Source: Caldovatus sediminis
Lineage (GTDB): Bacteria > Pseudomonadota > Alphaproteobacteria > Acetobacterales > Acetobacteraceae
Length of the DNA: 64,000 bases
Reading direction: 5' to 3'
Assembly (NCBI RefSeq): GCF_014644455.1
Contig: NZ_BMKS01000012.1
Coordinates: forward strand, 62,001 to 126,000
Shown here: in pieces, positions 9,134-18,600 of the stretch
Position numbering within the stretch: position 1 is the first letter of the stretch
Layout: each line of letters opens with the position of its first letter
Notes under the pieces: generated by a model
The model's input: the letters and a program-made list of their open reading frames with translations, nothing else
Told to the model about the DNA's origin: nothing
Databases searched by the model: none
Program-made: the position numbers and the translations under genes

Positions 9134-10204
9134 ATGCCCGACGCCCTCGCCATGCCCGATCCCGAGACGCTCTGGCAGGCCGTGCTCGCGCGCGATCCGC
9201 GGCCGGCCTGCGGGCCCTTCCTCTACGCCGTGACGACGCAGGGGGTGTACTGCCGCCCCGGCTGCCCCTCGCGGCCGCCGCTGCGCCGCAACGTGCGCTT
9301 CTACCCCACGCCCGACGCCGCCGAGGCCGACGGCTTCCGCGCCTGCAAACGCTGCGACCCGAAGGGCGAGCGCGCCGCCCTGCACGCCGAGGCGGTGCGC
9401 GCGGCCTGCCTCCTGATCGAACGCTCCGAGACCATCCCCTCGCTCGCGGCGCTGGCGGAGCGCGCGGGCTACGCGAAGCACCACTTCCTGCGGCTGTTCA
9501 GGGAGATCACCGGCGTGACCCCGCGATCCTACGCCGAATCCGTCCGCGCGCGCCGCCTCTCCGCGGCGCTCGCCGGGGGCGCCCGCGTCGCCGAGGCGGT
9601 GGCCGAGGCCGGCTTCGGCTCCGAGAGCCGGGTGTACGGGCGGCCCGGCAGGCTGCTCGGCATGACGCCGGGCACGGCGCGGCGCGGCGGGCGGGGCGAG
9701 ACGATCCGCGTCGCGCTCGCCGGGAGCGCGCTCGGCCTCCTGCTGGTGGGCGCGACGGCGCAGGGCGTCTGCTTCCTCGGCTTCGGCGAGGACGAGGCGG
9801 CGCTGCGCGGCGACCTGCGCCGGCGCTTCCCCGAGGCGCGGATCGAGGACGCGCCGGAGGCGCTGGCCGCGACGGTGCGCGCCGTCGTCGCCTTCCTCGA
9901 GGAGCCGAAGGCGGCGCTCGCGCTGCCGCTCGACCTGCGCGGCACGGCGTTCCAGCGCCGCGTGTGGGAGGCGCTGACGCGCATCCCCTTCGGCGAGACG
10001 CGGCACTACGCGCAGCTCGCGGCGGAGATCGGGGCGCCGGCGGCGGTGCGCGCGGTGGCGCGGGCCTGCGCGCAGAACCCGGTGGGCCTCGCCGTGCCCT
10101 GCCACCGCGTCGTCGCCAAGGACGGCGACCTGACGGGCTATCGCTGGGGGATCGCGCGCAAGCGGGCGCTGCTGGCGAAGGAGCGGGCGGGGGCGAAGCG
10201 CTAG
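9134..10204 (+). CDS. ada: Ada: methylation-responsive regulator / O6-methylguanine-DNA methyltransferase
   Basis: Adaptive-response protein that repairs alkylated DNA by transferring methyl groups to its own cysteines and then activates repair genes. All parts are present in 356 residues. The N-terminal zinc/methyl-phosphotriester domain has C40, C44 (GVYCRPGC) and C71, C74 (FRACKRC). An AraC-type helix-turn-helix follows (SLAALAERAGYAKHHFLRLF), then the methyltransferase domain with acceptor C323 in PCHRVV and a YRWGIARKRALL end. No alkA or alkB lies beside it. The start is the first ATG of two near the N-terminus (9134 or 9152). Confidence 0.95.
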   Translation: MPDALAMPDPETLWQAVLARDPRPACGPFLYAVTTQGVYCRPGCPSRPPLRRNVRFYPTPDAAEADGFRACKRCDPKGERAALHAEAVRAACLLIERSETIPSLAALAERAGYAKHHFLRLFREITGVTPRSYAESVRARRLSAALAGGARVAEAVAEAGFGSESRVYGRPGRLLGMTPGTARRGGRGETIRVALAGSALGLLLVGATAQGVCFLGFGEDEAALRGDLRRRFPEARIEDAPEALAATVRAVVAFLEEPKAALALPLDLRGTAFQRRVWEALTRIPFGETRHYAQLAAEIGAPAAVRAVARACAQNPVGLAVPCHRVVAKDGDLTGYRWGIARKRALLAKERAGAKR

Positions 10205-10247
10205 GCGCGCCGGCGGACCCGCCGCCGCGTCCCGTCCGCCGCCCGGC

Positions 10248-11477
<1,230 letters not shown>

Positions 11478-11542
11478 GGCGCATCCTCCGGGGCGGGAAC
11501 GCCGCGCATCATGGCGCGCGCGCGGGAGCCGGAGGAGTCCGC

Positions 11543-11752
11543 ATGGCCGAACCGATGAGCCGACAGGAGGTGGACGCCGCGCTGGCGCGCGCGGGCCTCG
11601 CGCAGCTGACCGAGGCCGAGCGGGCGAGCGTGACGGGCGCGACCGCGCATCTGCAGCGCCTGCGCGCACGGGTGCGGACGCCGGTCCTGCCGCTCGCGGC
11701 GGAGCCGGCCACCGTGTTCGCGCCGCTCGCGCCGGCGGGAGCGCCGCGGTGA
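11543..11752 (+). CDS. AtzG-like small amidase-associated subunit (DUF4089-type)
   Basis: 69-residue protein resembling the small AtzG/GatC-like partners encoded before amidase-signature enzymes, with helical stretches such as QEVDAALARAGLAQLTEAERASV. In the cyanuric-acid pathway AtzG forms a GatCAB-like complex with the AtzE amidase and stabilises it. The stop overlaps the next start (GTGA at 11749-11752), so the two proteins should be made in fixed proportion. A ggagccggagga purine run precedes the ATG. The family call rests on size, position and general sequence. Confidence 0.68.
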   Translation: MAEPMSRQEVDAALARAGLAQLTEAERASVTGATAHLQRLRARVRTPVLPLAAEPATVFAPLAPAGAPR

Positions 11753-13140
11753 TCCCGACCATCGCCGAGGCCGCGCGGCGCATCGCGGCCAGGGAGCTCT
11801 CCCCGGTCGAGCTGGTCTCCGCCTGCCTGCGACGCGCCGAGCGGCTGAACCCGACGCTGCACGCCTTCATCCGCCTCACCCCCGAGGCCGCGATGGACCA
11901 GGCGCGCGCCGCCGAGGCGCGGATCATGCGGGAGGGCCCGCGCGGGCCGCTCGACGGCATCCCGATCGCGCACAAGGACATCTACGAGACCGCCGGCGTG
12001 CCGACGACCGGGCATTCGCGCCTCCTCGAACACCACGTGCCGAAGCGCGACGCGGCGGTGGTGCGGAAATGGGCGGAGGCCGGCGCGATCTCGCTCGGCA
12101 AGCTCGCCACGCACGAATTCGCCTGGGGCGGGCCGAGCTTCGACCTGCCCTGGCCCCCGGCACGCAACCCCTGGGACCCGGAGCGCTTCACCGGCGGCTC
12201 CTCCTCCGGCACCGGGGCGGCGGTGGCGGCGGGGATGATCCTCGGCGGCACCGGCTCGGACACCGCCGGCTCGATCCGCATGCCCGCGGCGTTCTGCGGC
12301 GTCGCCGGGATCAAGCCGACCTACGGGCTGTGCAGCCGGGTGGGCGTGCTGCCGCTGGCGCACAGCCTCGACACCACCGGGCCGCTCGCCTGGACGGCGG
12401 AGGACTGCGCCATCCTGCTGCAGGCGATCGCCGGCCACGACCCGGAGGACCCCTCGAGCGCGAACCGCCCGGCTCCCGACCTGCTCTCCCGCCTGGACGA
12501 CGGCGTGAAGGGCCTGCGCATCGGCGTGGTGCGGCACTTCCACGAGGAGGACCTCGCCGCCAGCCCGGCGGTGCGCGACGCCGTCGCGCGCGCGGCGGAG
12601 ACGCTGCGCGGCCTCGGCGCCGGCATCGAGGAGGTGCGGCTGCCGAGCCTGCACGACTTCAACGCCGCCGGCTGGCTGATCCTCGCCGCCGAGGCCTACG
12701 CGGTGCACGAGGAGTGGCTGCGCACGCGCTTCCACGACTACGGCGAATACCTGCGCGAGCGGCTCGCGCTGGCCGCGCTGATCACCGGGGCCGACTACGT
12801 CCAGGCGCAGCGGCGGCGGCGCGAGCTGTGCGCCGCGGTGGCCGCGGCGATGGCGCGCTGCGACCTGCTGCTCACCGCGGCGCAGCCCGGCGAGGCGCGG
12901 CCGATCGGGCAGATGGGCAAGTGGGCGAGCTTCGAGGCGCCGAACCTGACCATCCCCTTCAACCTCACCGGCCAGCCGGCGATGGTGGTCTGCGCCGGCT
13001 TCGGCGAGGGCGGGATGCCGGTCGGCGTGCAGCTCGCCGGCCGGCCGTTCGAGGACGCGACGGTGCTGCGCGCGGCGCACGCCTTCGAGCGCGCGACCGC
13101 ATGGCGGCAGCGGCGGCCGGCGCTCGCGGCATCGGGGTAG
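11749..13140 (+). CDS. Amidase-signature family amidohydrolase (AtzE/GatA-like)
   Basis: Ser-cisSer-Lys amidase of 463 residues from a GTG start. The catalytic lysine is in IPIAHKDIYE (K76), the Gly/Ser-rich loop is FTGGSSSGTGAAVAAG (about 148-162), and the nucleophile is S175 in GSDTAGSIRMPAA. The family hydrolyses amides including Gln/Asn-tRNA, biuret derivatives and drug-like amides. GatA itself is unlikely because no GatB or true GatC is present. Pairing with an AtzG-like subunit favours an AtzE-type role in nitrogen scavenging. The ADH gene follows after six bases in the same operon. Substrate unknown. Confidence 0.88.
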   Translation: MIPTIAEAARRIAARELSPVELVSACLRRAERLNPTLHAFIRLTPEAAMDQARAAEARIMREGPRGPLDGIPIAHKDIYETAGVPTTGHSRLLEHHVPKRDAAVVRKWAEAGAISLGKLATHEFAWGGPSFDLPWPPARNPWDPERFTGGSSSGTGAAVAAGMILGGTGSDTAGSIRMPAAFCGVAGIKPTYGLCSRVGVLPLAHSLDTTGPLAWTAEDCAILLQAIAGHDPEDPSSANRPAPDLLSRLDDGVKGLRIGVVRHFHEEDLAASPAVRDAVARAAETLRGLGAGIEEVRLPSLHDFNAAGWLILAAEAYAVHEEWLRTRFHDYGEYLRERLALAALITGADYVQAQRRRRELCAAVAAAMARCDLLLTAAQPGEARPIGQMGKWASFEAPNLTIPFNLTGQPAMVVCAGFGEGGMPVGVQLAGRPFEDATVLRAAHAFERATAWRQRRPALAASG

Positions 13141-13146
13141 GCGGCG

Positions 13147-14136
13147 ATGCGCTGCATGGCGCTCGACCCCGCCGCGCGCGGCCGGCTGCGCGCGGAGACG
13201 CGGCCGGACCCGCGGCCCGGTCCCGGCCAGGTTCTGCTGCGCGTCTGCGCCTGCGCCGTGTGCCGGACCGACCTGCACGTGGTGGACGGCGAGCTGCCCG
13301 ACCCGAAGCCGGGCGTCATCCCGGGCCACGAGATCGTCGGCCGCGTGGTCGAGGCCGGGCCCGGCGCGACGCGCTTCGCGCCCGGCGCGCGGGTCGGCGT
13401 GCCCTGGCTCGGCTTCGCCTGCGGCGCCTGCCGCTTCTGCGTGGGCGGGCGGGAGAACCTGTGCGAGTCCGCCCGCTTCACCGGCTACCAGCTCGACGGC
13501 GGCTATGCCGAGCTGGCGGTGGCCGACGAGCGCTTCTGCTTCGCCCTGCCCGACGCCTATGCGGACGCGGAGGCGGCGCCGCTGCTCTGCGCCGGCCTGA
13601 TCGGCCACCGCGCGCTGCGCATGGCGGGGGCGGAGGCGCGGCGGATCGGCCTCTACGGCTTCGGCGCCGCGGCGCACATCGTCGCCCAGGTGGCGCGCTG
13701 GGAGGGGCGGGAGGTCTATGCCTTCACCCGCCCGGGCGACGCCGCGGCGCAGGCGTTCGCGCGCGGCCTCGGCGCGGTCTGGGCGGGCCCGTCGGACGCG
13801 CCCGGGCCGGTGCCGCTCGACGCCGCCATCCTGTTCGCCCCGGTCGGGGCGCTGGTGCCGGCGGCGCTGCGCGCGGTGGACCGGGGCGGCGTCGTGGTCT
13901 GCGCCGGCATCCACATGAGCGACATCCCCTCCTTCCCCTACGAGATCCTGTGGCACGAGCGGACGGTGCGCTCCGTCGCCAACCTCACCCGGCGCGACGG
14001 GGAGGAGTTCCTGTCGCTGGCGCCGAAGGTGCCGGTGCGGACGGCGGTGGAGACGCTGCCGCTGGAGCGGGCGGAGGAGGCGCTGACGCGGCTGCGCGCC
14101 GGCCAGGTGGAAGGCGCGCTGGTGCTGGTGCCGTAG
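13147..14136 (+). CDS. Zinc-dependent alcohol dehydrogenase family protein
   Basis: NAD(P)-linked medium-chain dehydrogenase, 329 residues. The catalytic zinc site is visible in CAVCRTDLHVVDG and GHEIVGRVVEAG. The four structural-zinc cysteines are in CGACRFCVGGRENLC. The nucleotide-binding stretch is IGLYGFGAAAHI, with GxGAAAH in place of the common GxGGxG; this variant is usual in the AdhA-like subgroup that also has the GYQLDGGYAE segment. It lies six bases after the amidase and may oxidise or reduce an alcohol or aldehyde from the same substrate, though that link is inferred. It converges on the aminotransferase gene at 14296. Confidence 0.88.
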   Translation: MRCMALDPAARGRLRAETRPDPRPGPGQVLLRVCACAVCRTDLHVVDGELPDPKPGVIPGHEIVGRVVEAGPGATRFAPGARVGVPWLGFACGACRFCVGGRENLCESARFTGYQLDGGYAELAVADERFCFALPDAYADAEAAPLLCAGLIGHRALRMAGAEARRIGLYGFGAAAHIVAQVARWEGREVYAFTRPGDAAAQAFARGLGAVWAGPSDAPGPVPLDAAILFAPVGALVPAALRAVDRGGVVVCAGIHMSDIPSFPYEILWHERTVRSVANLTRRDGEEFLSLAPKVPVRTAVETLPLERAEEALTRLRAGQVEGALVLVP

Positions 14137-14295
14137 TGCCGCGGCGCGGCGCCGCGCTGGCCTGCGCGCGTGTTTTGCTCGCGGCCGCGGCCCGCCCGCG
14201 CATCCAGTGCCGGCGCGCGGGCGGGCGGGAGCCGGGGCCGTTCCCGTCCGGCCGTCTCCGGGCGTCGGCGACCTGAGCCCGGCAGGCGCCGGCGC

Positions 14296-15690
14296 TCAGC
14301 GGATCTCGCCCTCGTCCCTCAGCATCCGCACGCTCCTGCGGAACGCCTCCAGCGTGCGGTCCAGCTCCGCCGGTCCGTGCGCGGCGGAGACCGTGCCGCC
14401 CGGCCAGGGCATGATGTCGGCGCCGTGCACGCGCATCGCCAGCGCGAGCTTGGTCGGCGCCTGCGCGCCGCGCGGCACCTTGAGGTCCTCGTAGCCGAAG
14501 GCGAAGGGGTCGAAGCTGCGCGGGCCGATGCCCGGCAGGCCGCGCGGGTTGGTGAAGACGTGGAAGCCGGTGTGGGTGCCGTACACCGCCCAGGGCACGC
14601 CGGCCTCGGCGAGCACGGCGTTCATCCCCTCGCGCAGTTGCGCCGCGTGGGCATGGGCGCGCGCGATCGCGTCGGTGGACTTCAGGATCTCGAGCGTCGC
14701 GACGCCGGCGGCGGCGGAGAGCGGGTTGGCGTTGAACGTCCCCTGGTGCGGGATCTTCTCGATGCCGCGCGCCGCCGCGCGCTCGGGGTCGAGCAGCTCC
14801 ATCACGTCGCGCCGCCCGACGACCGCGCCGCCCGGCAGCCCGCCGGCGAGGATCTTGGCGAGCGTGGTCAGGTCCGGGCGGATGCCGAGCGCCTGCTGCG
14901 CGCCGCCGAGGGCGACGCGGAAGCCCGTCACCACCTCGTCGAAGATCAGCAGGATGCCGCGCTTCGCCGTCTCCTCGCGCAGCAGGCGCACGAAGTCGGG
15001 GCGCAGCGGCACCTGGCCGTAGGTGCTGCCGGTCGGCTCCAGGATCGCGGCGGCGATCTCAGGGCCGTGCTCCTCCAGCAGCGCGACGAGGCCCGCGGCG
15101 TCGTTGGGGTCGGCGAGGACGACGTTGCTCGCCAGCCCCTCCAGCACGCCCGGCGTCGGCGTGCCGTCGAAGTGGTTGGTGACGCCGAAGGCCATGTGGT
15201 CGTGCCAGCCGTGGAAGTGGCCGCGCAGGCGGAGCAGCTTCGGCCGGCCGGTGGCGGCGCGGGCGAGGCGCAGCGCCATCAGCGTCGCCTCGGTGCCGGA
15301 GTTGGTGAAGCGCACCATCTCCGCGCTCGGCACCAGCTCGCGCACCAGCTCGCCCCAGCGCAGCTCGAGCGGGTGGCTCGCGCCGTAGTGCGTGCCCTTC
15401 GCCGCCTGCTCGGCGATGCGCGCGGCGACCTCCGGGTGCGCGTGGCCGAGGATCAGGGCGCCGTGGCCGCCGAAGTAGTCCACGTACTCGTTGCCGTCCA
15501 CGTCCCACTTCCGCGCGCCCGCGGCGCGGGCGATGGCGAGCGGGTGCGGGCGGACGTAGCGCGTGTCGTGCGTCACGCCGCCGGGGAAGATCTCGCGCGC
15601 CTTCGCGTAGGCGGCGGCCGAGCCCGGCGTGCGCGCGACGAAGGCGGCGACGATCGGCGAGTTGGAGAGGGGAGGGGGGATCGCGCTCAT
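14296..15690 (-). CDS. Class III aminotransferase, glutamate-1-semialdehyde aminomutase-like
   Basis: PLP enzyme of 464 residues. Features include GATLMALRLAR-type PLP phosphate contacts (TNSGTEATLMALR), the GHFHGWHD motif, the Asp of IFDEVVTGFR, and a KILAGGLPGGAVVGRRDVM stretch. That stretch contains the predicted Schiff-base lysine in LAKILAGG. It resembles HemL but has a long N-terminus and a GTFNANPLSAAAG segment typical of catabolic aminotransferases in this superfamily, so a heme role is unlikely. The start at 15690 begins MSAIPPPLSNSP; a second ATG lies five bases upstream. No clear operon partner. Confidence 0.85.
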   Translation of the reverse strand: MSAIPPPLSNSPIVAAFVARTPGSAAAYAKAREIFPGGVTHDTRYVRPHPLAIARAAGARKWDVDGNEYVDYFGGHGALILGHAHPEVAARIAEQAAKGTHYGASHPLELRWGELVRELVPSAEMVRFTNSGTEATLMALRLARAATGRPKLLRLRGHFHGWHDHMAFGVTNHFDGTPTPGVLEGLASNVVLADPNDAAGLVALLEEHGPEIAAAILEPTGSTYGQVPLRPDFVRLLREETAKRGILLIFDEVVTGFRVALGGAQQALGIRPDLTTLAKILAGGLPGGAVVGRRDVMELLDPERAAARGIEKIPHQGTFNANPLSAAAGVATLEILKSTDAIARAHAHAAQLREGMNAVLAEAGVPWAVYGTHTGFHVFTNPRGLPGIGPRSFDPFAFGYEDLKVPRGAQAPTKLALAMRVHGADIMPWPGGTVSAAHGPAELDRTLEAFRRSVRMLRDEGEIR

Positions 15691-15977
15691 CGCATCGCGC
15701 CTCTTCGGGTCCGGCGGAACGATCCGGCGACCGGCGCCCCGCGCGCATCGGCGGCCCTCCGCTCGCCCGAGGGCTGCCCGGCCGCCGAGCGCGGCGGGCC
15801 GGGCGGGCCGCGCGTCGTCAACCGCAGCGTGGCGCGGGGCCGCGGGCTTGGCAACGGGGCGTGCGCGCCGCGTGCCGGCGCGGGGCCGTGGCGGCCGCGA
15901 CCGTCGCCGTCGGGAACGCGGACCGGGCCTTGCTGTTGACTGCCCATCGGTCGCGACGTCGAAGAGGGGTACGCGAA
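15691..15977. other. Divergent intergenic region, aminotransferase / stress-type operon
   Basis: About 290 bases between the divergent starts at 15690 and 15978. The right part holds the EcfG-like element listed separately. Nothing else definite was seen; the remainder is GC-rich without clear palindromes. Confidence 0.4.
15913..15937 (+). promoter_or_regulatory. EcfG-type (general stress sigma) promoter candidate
   Basis: GGAAC at 15913-15917 and GTT at 15935-15937 are separated by 17 bases, which matches the alphaproteobacterial EcfG consensus GGAAC-N16/17-CGTT except for T instead of C before GTT. Transcription would begin about 30 bases before the GTG start at 15978. The downstream brkB-type membrane gene is a plausible stress target. 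By eye only. Confidence 0.5.
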
Positions 15978-16496
15978 GTGAGCGAGGTGCCGAGGAACGA
16001 GCCGGCGCCGGGGCCGCCGTCGCGCGGGCCGGACCGGTCGGAAGGCGCGGCGGCCCGTCGCGCCGCCGGCGAGACCGCAACCGGCCTGGCGATCGGCATG
16101 GCCGTCGGGGCGATGCCGCCGGTGCTGCCTCGGACCGAGACCGAGGATCGCCCGAGGGGCGAGACGCGCGACAACCTCGCCCGCACGGCCGGGCAGGGCG
16201 CGCGGGTGGCCGCCGCCGTTGGCGGGCCGGCGTCGGAGCGGTACGGTCGGGTCCGGCAGGCACTCGGCGGCGCGGCGCACGGGACGCGCGGCGCGGCCGA
16301 CCGGGAGGGACCGCACCATGCGGGCGAGACGGCCAGCCGAGTTGCGGAAGACTTCGTCGGCGCCGTGCGCGACGCGCTGCACGGGGGCGCCGCGGAGGCC
16401 AGGGAGGCCATGCGGCGCGTCGGGGGCGAGGCCACGCCCGGGATCCCTGGCGATGGCGCCGGGACGGACCCGGCCCGGCGCGAAGGGCCGCGCTGA
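15978..16496 (+). CDS. Hypothetical low-complexity Gly/Ala/Arg-rich protein
   Basis: 172 residues from a GTG start, not recognised. It contains a mildly hydrophobic glycine-rich segment (TGLAIGMAVGAMPPVLP, about residues 36-52). It then has alternating Ala/Gly/Arg stretches that could form amphipathic helices (RVAEDFVGAVRDALHGGAAEAREAMRR). It begins about 40 bases after the EcfG-like promoter and ends 18 bases before the brkB-type gene, which makes it a credible first gene of that operon. Composition alone would make it doubtful; position supports it. Confidence 0.45.
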   Translation: MSEVPRNEPAPGPPSRGPDRSEGAAARRAAGETATGLAIGMAVGAMPPVLPRTETEDRPRGETRDNLARTAGQGARVAAAVGGPASERYGRVRQALGGAAHGTRGAADREGPHHAGETASRVAEDFVGAVRDALHGGAAEAREAMRRVGGEATPGIPGDGAGTDPARREGPR

Positions 16497-16514
16497 ATCG
16501 CGGGCGAGGCCGGC

Positions 16515-17630
16515 ATGATGCCGAGACGCCCTGGGCCGCAAGCGCCGGCCGGGCCCGGCCAGGCGAGGACCGCCCTGCTCGGCGCCACGCTGGTCGCCAT
16601 GCTGCTCGCGCTCGGGCTGCGCCGGCGCGAGGCCGGGGCGGGCGTTGCAGTGACCCCCGCCGGCGCCCGCGATGCGGGGGAAGCGGGGCGGGGCAGGGAG
16701 GCAGAGGGGCCGCTGCAGGTCCCCGCCGCCGGCTGGCGCGACGTGTTCTGGCGCGTCGTGCACGCCTTCTCGGCGGATCGCGTGCTGACCGAGGCGGCGG
16801 CGGTGGCCTTCTTCGCGCTGCTCGCGATCTTCCCGGCGATCGCCGCGCTGGTCTCGCTCTACGGCCTGTTCGCCGACCCGCAGGCGGTCGAGCGGCAGGT
16901 CGAGGCCCTCGCGGGGATCCTGCCGGGGGGCGCGCTGGAGGTGCTGCGCGGCCAGATGCAGCGGGTCGCCGCGGGCGGGAGGACCGAACTCGGCCTCGGC
17001 TTCGCGATGAGCCTCGCGGTGTCCCTGTGGAGCGCCAACCAGGGGACCAAGGCGCTCTTCACCGCGCTGAACGTGGTCTATGGCGAGGAGGAGAAGCGCG
17101 GCTTCATCCGTTTCACCCTGGTGACGCTGGCGGTGACGCTCGGCGGGCTCGTGTTCGTCCTGCTGGCGCTCGGCGCGGTGGTCGTGCTGCCGGTGGTGCT
17201 GGGGTTCCTGGGGGTGCCGAGCTGGGTCGAGCGGGTGCTGCACCTGGCGCGCTGGCCGATCCTGCTGATCGCGGTCTCGCTGATGCTCGCGGTGCTCTAC
17301 CGGTTCGGGCCGAGCCGCGAGTCGGCGCGGTGGCAATGGCTGAGCTGGGGCGGGACCCTGGCGGCGACGCTGTGGCTGGTGGGCTCGGCTGCCTTCTCCT
17401 GGTATGTGGAGAACTTCGGAAGCTACAACGAAACCTACGGCTCGCTCGGTGCGGTCGTCGGCTTTCTCGTCTGGATCTGGCTGTCGGCCGCCGTGGTGCT
17501 GCTCGGCGGCGAGGTGAACGCGGAGCTCGAGCACCAGACGGCGCGGGACACGACCACCGGGCCGGCGCAGCCGCTCGGGGTGCGCGGTGCGCGGATGGCC
17601 GACCGGGTGGCGGCCCGCGACCGTGCATAG
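16515..17630 (+). CDS. YihY/BrkB family inner-membrane protein
   Basis: Multi-spanning membrane protein of 371 residues. After an Arg/Ala-rich N-terminus with one hydrophobic segment (near residues 20-33), the family core starts at DVFWRVVHAFSADRVLTEAA. It shows the hallmark AVAFFALLAIFPAIAALVSLYG, the LSLWSANQGTKALFTALN-type signature (SLWSANQGTKALF), and the final pair ending NETYGSLGAVVGFLVWIW and GGEVNAELEH. YihY/BrkB proteins are inner-membrane proteins of unresolved function, sometimes proposed as transporters and often stress-induced in Alphaproteobacteria. Likely co-transcribed with the gene at 15978. Confidence 0.9.
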   Translation: MMPRRPGPQAPAGPGQARTALLGATLVAMLLALGLRRREAGAGVAVTPAGARDAGEAGRGREAEGPLQVPAAGWRDVFWRVVHAFSADRVLTEAAAVAFFALLAIFPAIAALVSLYGLFADPQAVERQVEALAGILPGGALEVLRGQMQRVAAGGRTELGLGFAMSLAVSLWSANQGTKALFTALNVVYGEEEKRGFIRFTLVTLAVTLGGLVFVLLALGAVVVLPVVLGFLGVPSWVERVLHLARWPILLIAVSLMLAVLYRFGPSRESARWQWLSWGGTLAATLWLVGSAAFSWYVENFGSYNETYGSLGAVVGFLVWIWLSAAVVLLGGEVNAELEHQTARDTTTGPAQPLGVRGARMADRVAARDRA

Positions 17631-17702
17631 GACGGGGCGCGGGAGGGCAGGGGTATCGGCGTTCGGCCGATGAGTTGCGAAACCCCGGGGAAATGCACCG
17701 AA

Positions 17703-17738
17703 TTTTTTGATCACGTTTCCGTGATAACGTGCTATGAT
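17703..17738 (+). promoter_or_regulatory. AT-rich island with inverted repeat and -10-like box
   Basis: An abrupt AT-rich patch in GC-rich DNA: six Ts, then TCACG-TTTC-CGTGA (17711-17724), then TATGAT at 17733-17738. The arms extend to ATCACG/CGTGAT. A TTGATC lies 20 bases before TATGAT, slightly too far for a standard sigma-70 promoter. The same arms with a different 4-base spacer recur at 26818. It is likely an operator or promoter for the small gene at 17847. Confidence 0.4.
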
Positions 17739-17846
17739 TGCACTAGTAGGCATCTCTGCGTCCGGATTTGTCGTCGAAGGCGGTCGTCGTGATGCCGATT
17801 GGGACAGGGCAGTCGCTCGTCCCGCCCCGATCCAGGCCTCGGCGTC

Positions 17847-18035
17847 GTGCCGGCAACGCCTCCCTCCGTCGGCGTCCTCCTGGTCCTGGTTGCGCTGGTT
17901 CTCGGCGTGCTGGCGCAGGCTCCCCCGCAGGATGGCGCCTTGCCCCTTCCGGTCGGACGGGGCGCGGCGGCACCGCCCGGCGCTCCTGGCGCCGCCGGGC
18001 CGCCCGTCATTCCCTACGACCCCCTGCCGCGGTAG
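17847..18035 (+). CDS. Small predicted membrane/exported protein
   Basis: 62 residues from a GTG start, not recognised. A strongly hydrophobic run (VGVLLVLVALVLGVLAQA, about residues 8-25) is followed by a Pro/Gly/Ala-rich tail ending PPVIPYDPLPR. It looks like either a signal sequence with an AQA cleavage site or a single anchor with a proline-rich periplasmic tail. An AT-rich promoter-like island lies about 110 bases upstream. No clear ribosome-binding site supports the GTG, and an in-frame ATG at 17799 would add 16 residues. Tentative. Confidence 0.38.
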   Translation: MPATPPSVGVLLVLVALVLGVLAQAPPQDGALPLPVGRGAAAPPGAPGAAGPPVIPYDPLPR

Positions 18036-18201
18036 CGGACGGCCGGGCACGCGCCCTGCCGCCCCGCCACCCTCCGCCGCGCCGCCGCCCTCCGCCTTGC
18101 CCTGCCGAGCGGCTCCGCAGCCCCGGTCACGGCGCCGCTGCGCCCGCCGGATCGGCCGCGCGGAGGGATCGCCATGCGCCGGCGATCCCGGCAGCGGCGG
18201 C

Positions 18202-18600
18202 TCAATCGGCGGCGATGCGCTGGATGGCGCGGGGCAGGGCCGCTGCCGCGGCGGCGCGGACGATCGCCTCGGCGATGTCCTCGTCGGTGAACGGCTTGCC
18301 GACGACGCCGAGCGGGGCGGCGGCGTGTCCCTCGGCGGTCTCGAGGAGGTCCGGGTTGCCCGTGACGAAGACCGAGCGCACGCCGAAACGGTCGTGCAGG
18401 ACGCGGGCGACCTCCCGTCCGTCGTCGCCGCCGGCCAGGGTGAGGTCCATCAGGGCGAGGTCCGGCCGCTCGCGCTCGGCGAGCGCGACGGCGGCGGCGC
18501 CGTTCGGCGCGGCGCCGCAGCTCTCGTGGCCGAGGGAGGCGAGCAGGTCCTCGAGGTGCATGGCGAGCAATGCCTCGTCCTCGACCACCAGGATGCGCAT
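18202..18600 (-). CDS. Single-domain response regulator (CheY-like receiver)
   Basis: 132-residue stand-alone receiver with the complete phosphorylation site: acidic residues E7/D8, phosphoacceptor D52 (LMDLTLAGGDDG), T80 (VFVTG) and K102 (VVGKPF). The LMDLTLAG form is typical of receivers paired with HWE or HisKA_2 kinases in Alphaproteobacteria, so the orphan kinase at 3403 is a possible partner. There is no output domain, so it probably relays phosphate or binds a target protein. It is divergent from the NarL-type kinase gene at 19008. Confidence 0.87.
   Translation of the reverse strand: MRILVVEDEALLAMHLEDLLASLGHESCGAAPNGAAAVALAERERPDLALMDLTLAGGDDGREVARVLHDRFGVRSVFVTGNPDLLETAEGHAAAPLGVVGKPFTDEDIAEAIVRAAAAAALPRAIQRIAAD

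Noticed and set aside
14137-14295. GC palindromes between convergent ADH and aminotransferase genes considered as a terminator
   Set aside because: The gccgcggcgcggcgccgcgc stretch is self-complementary in many registers, as expected from composition, and has no T run.
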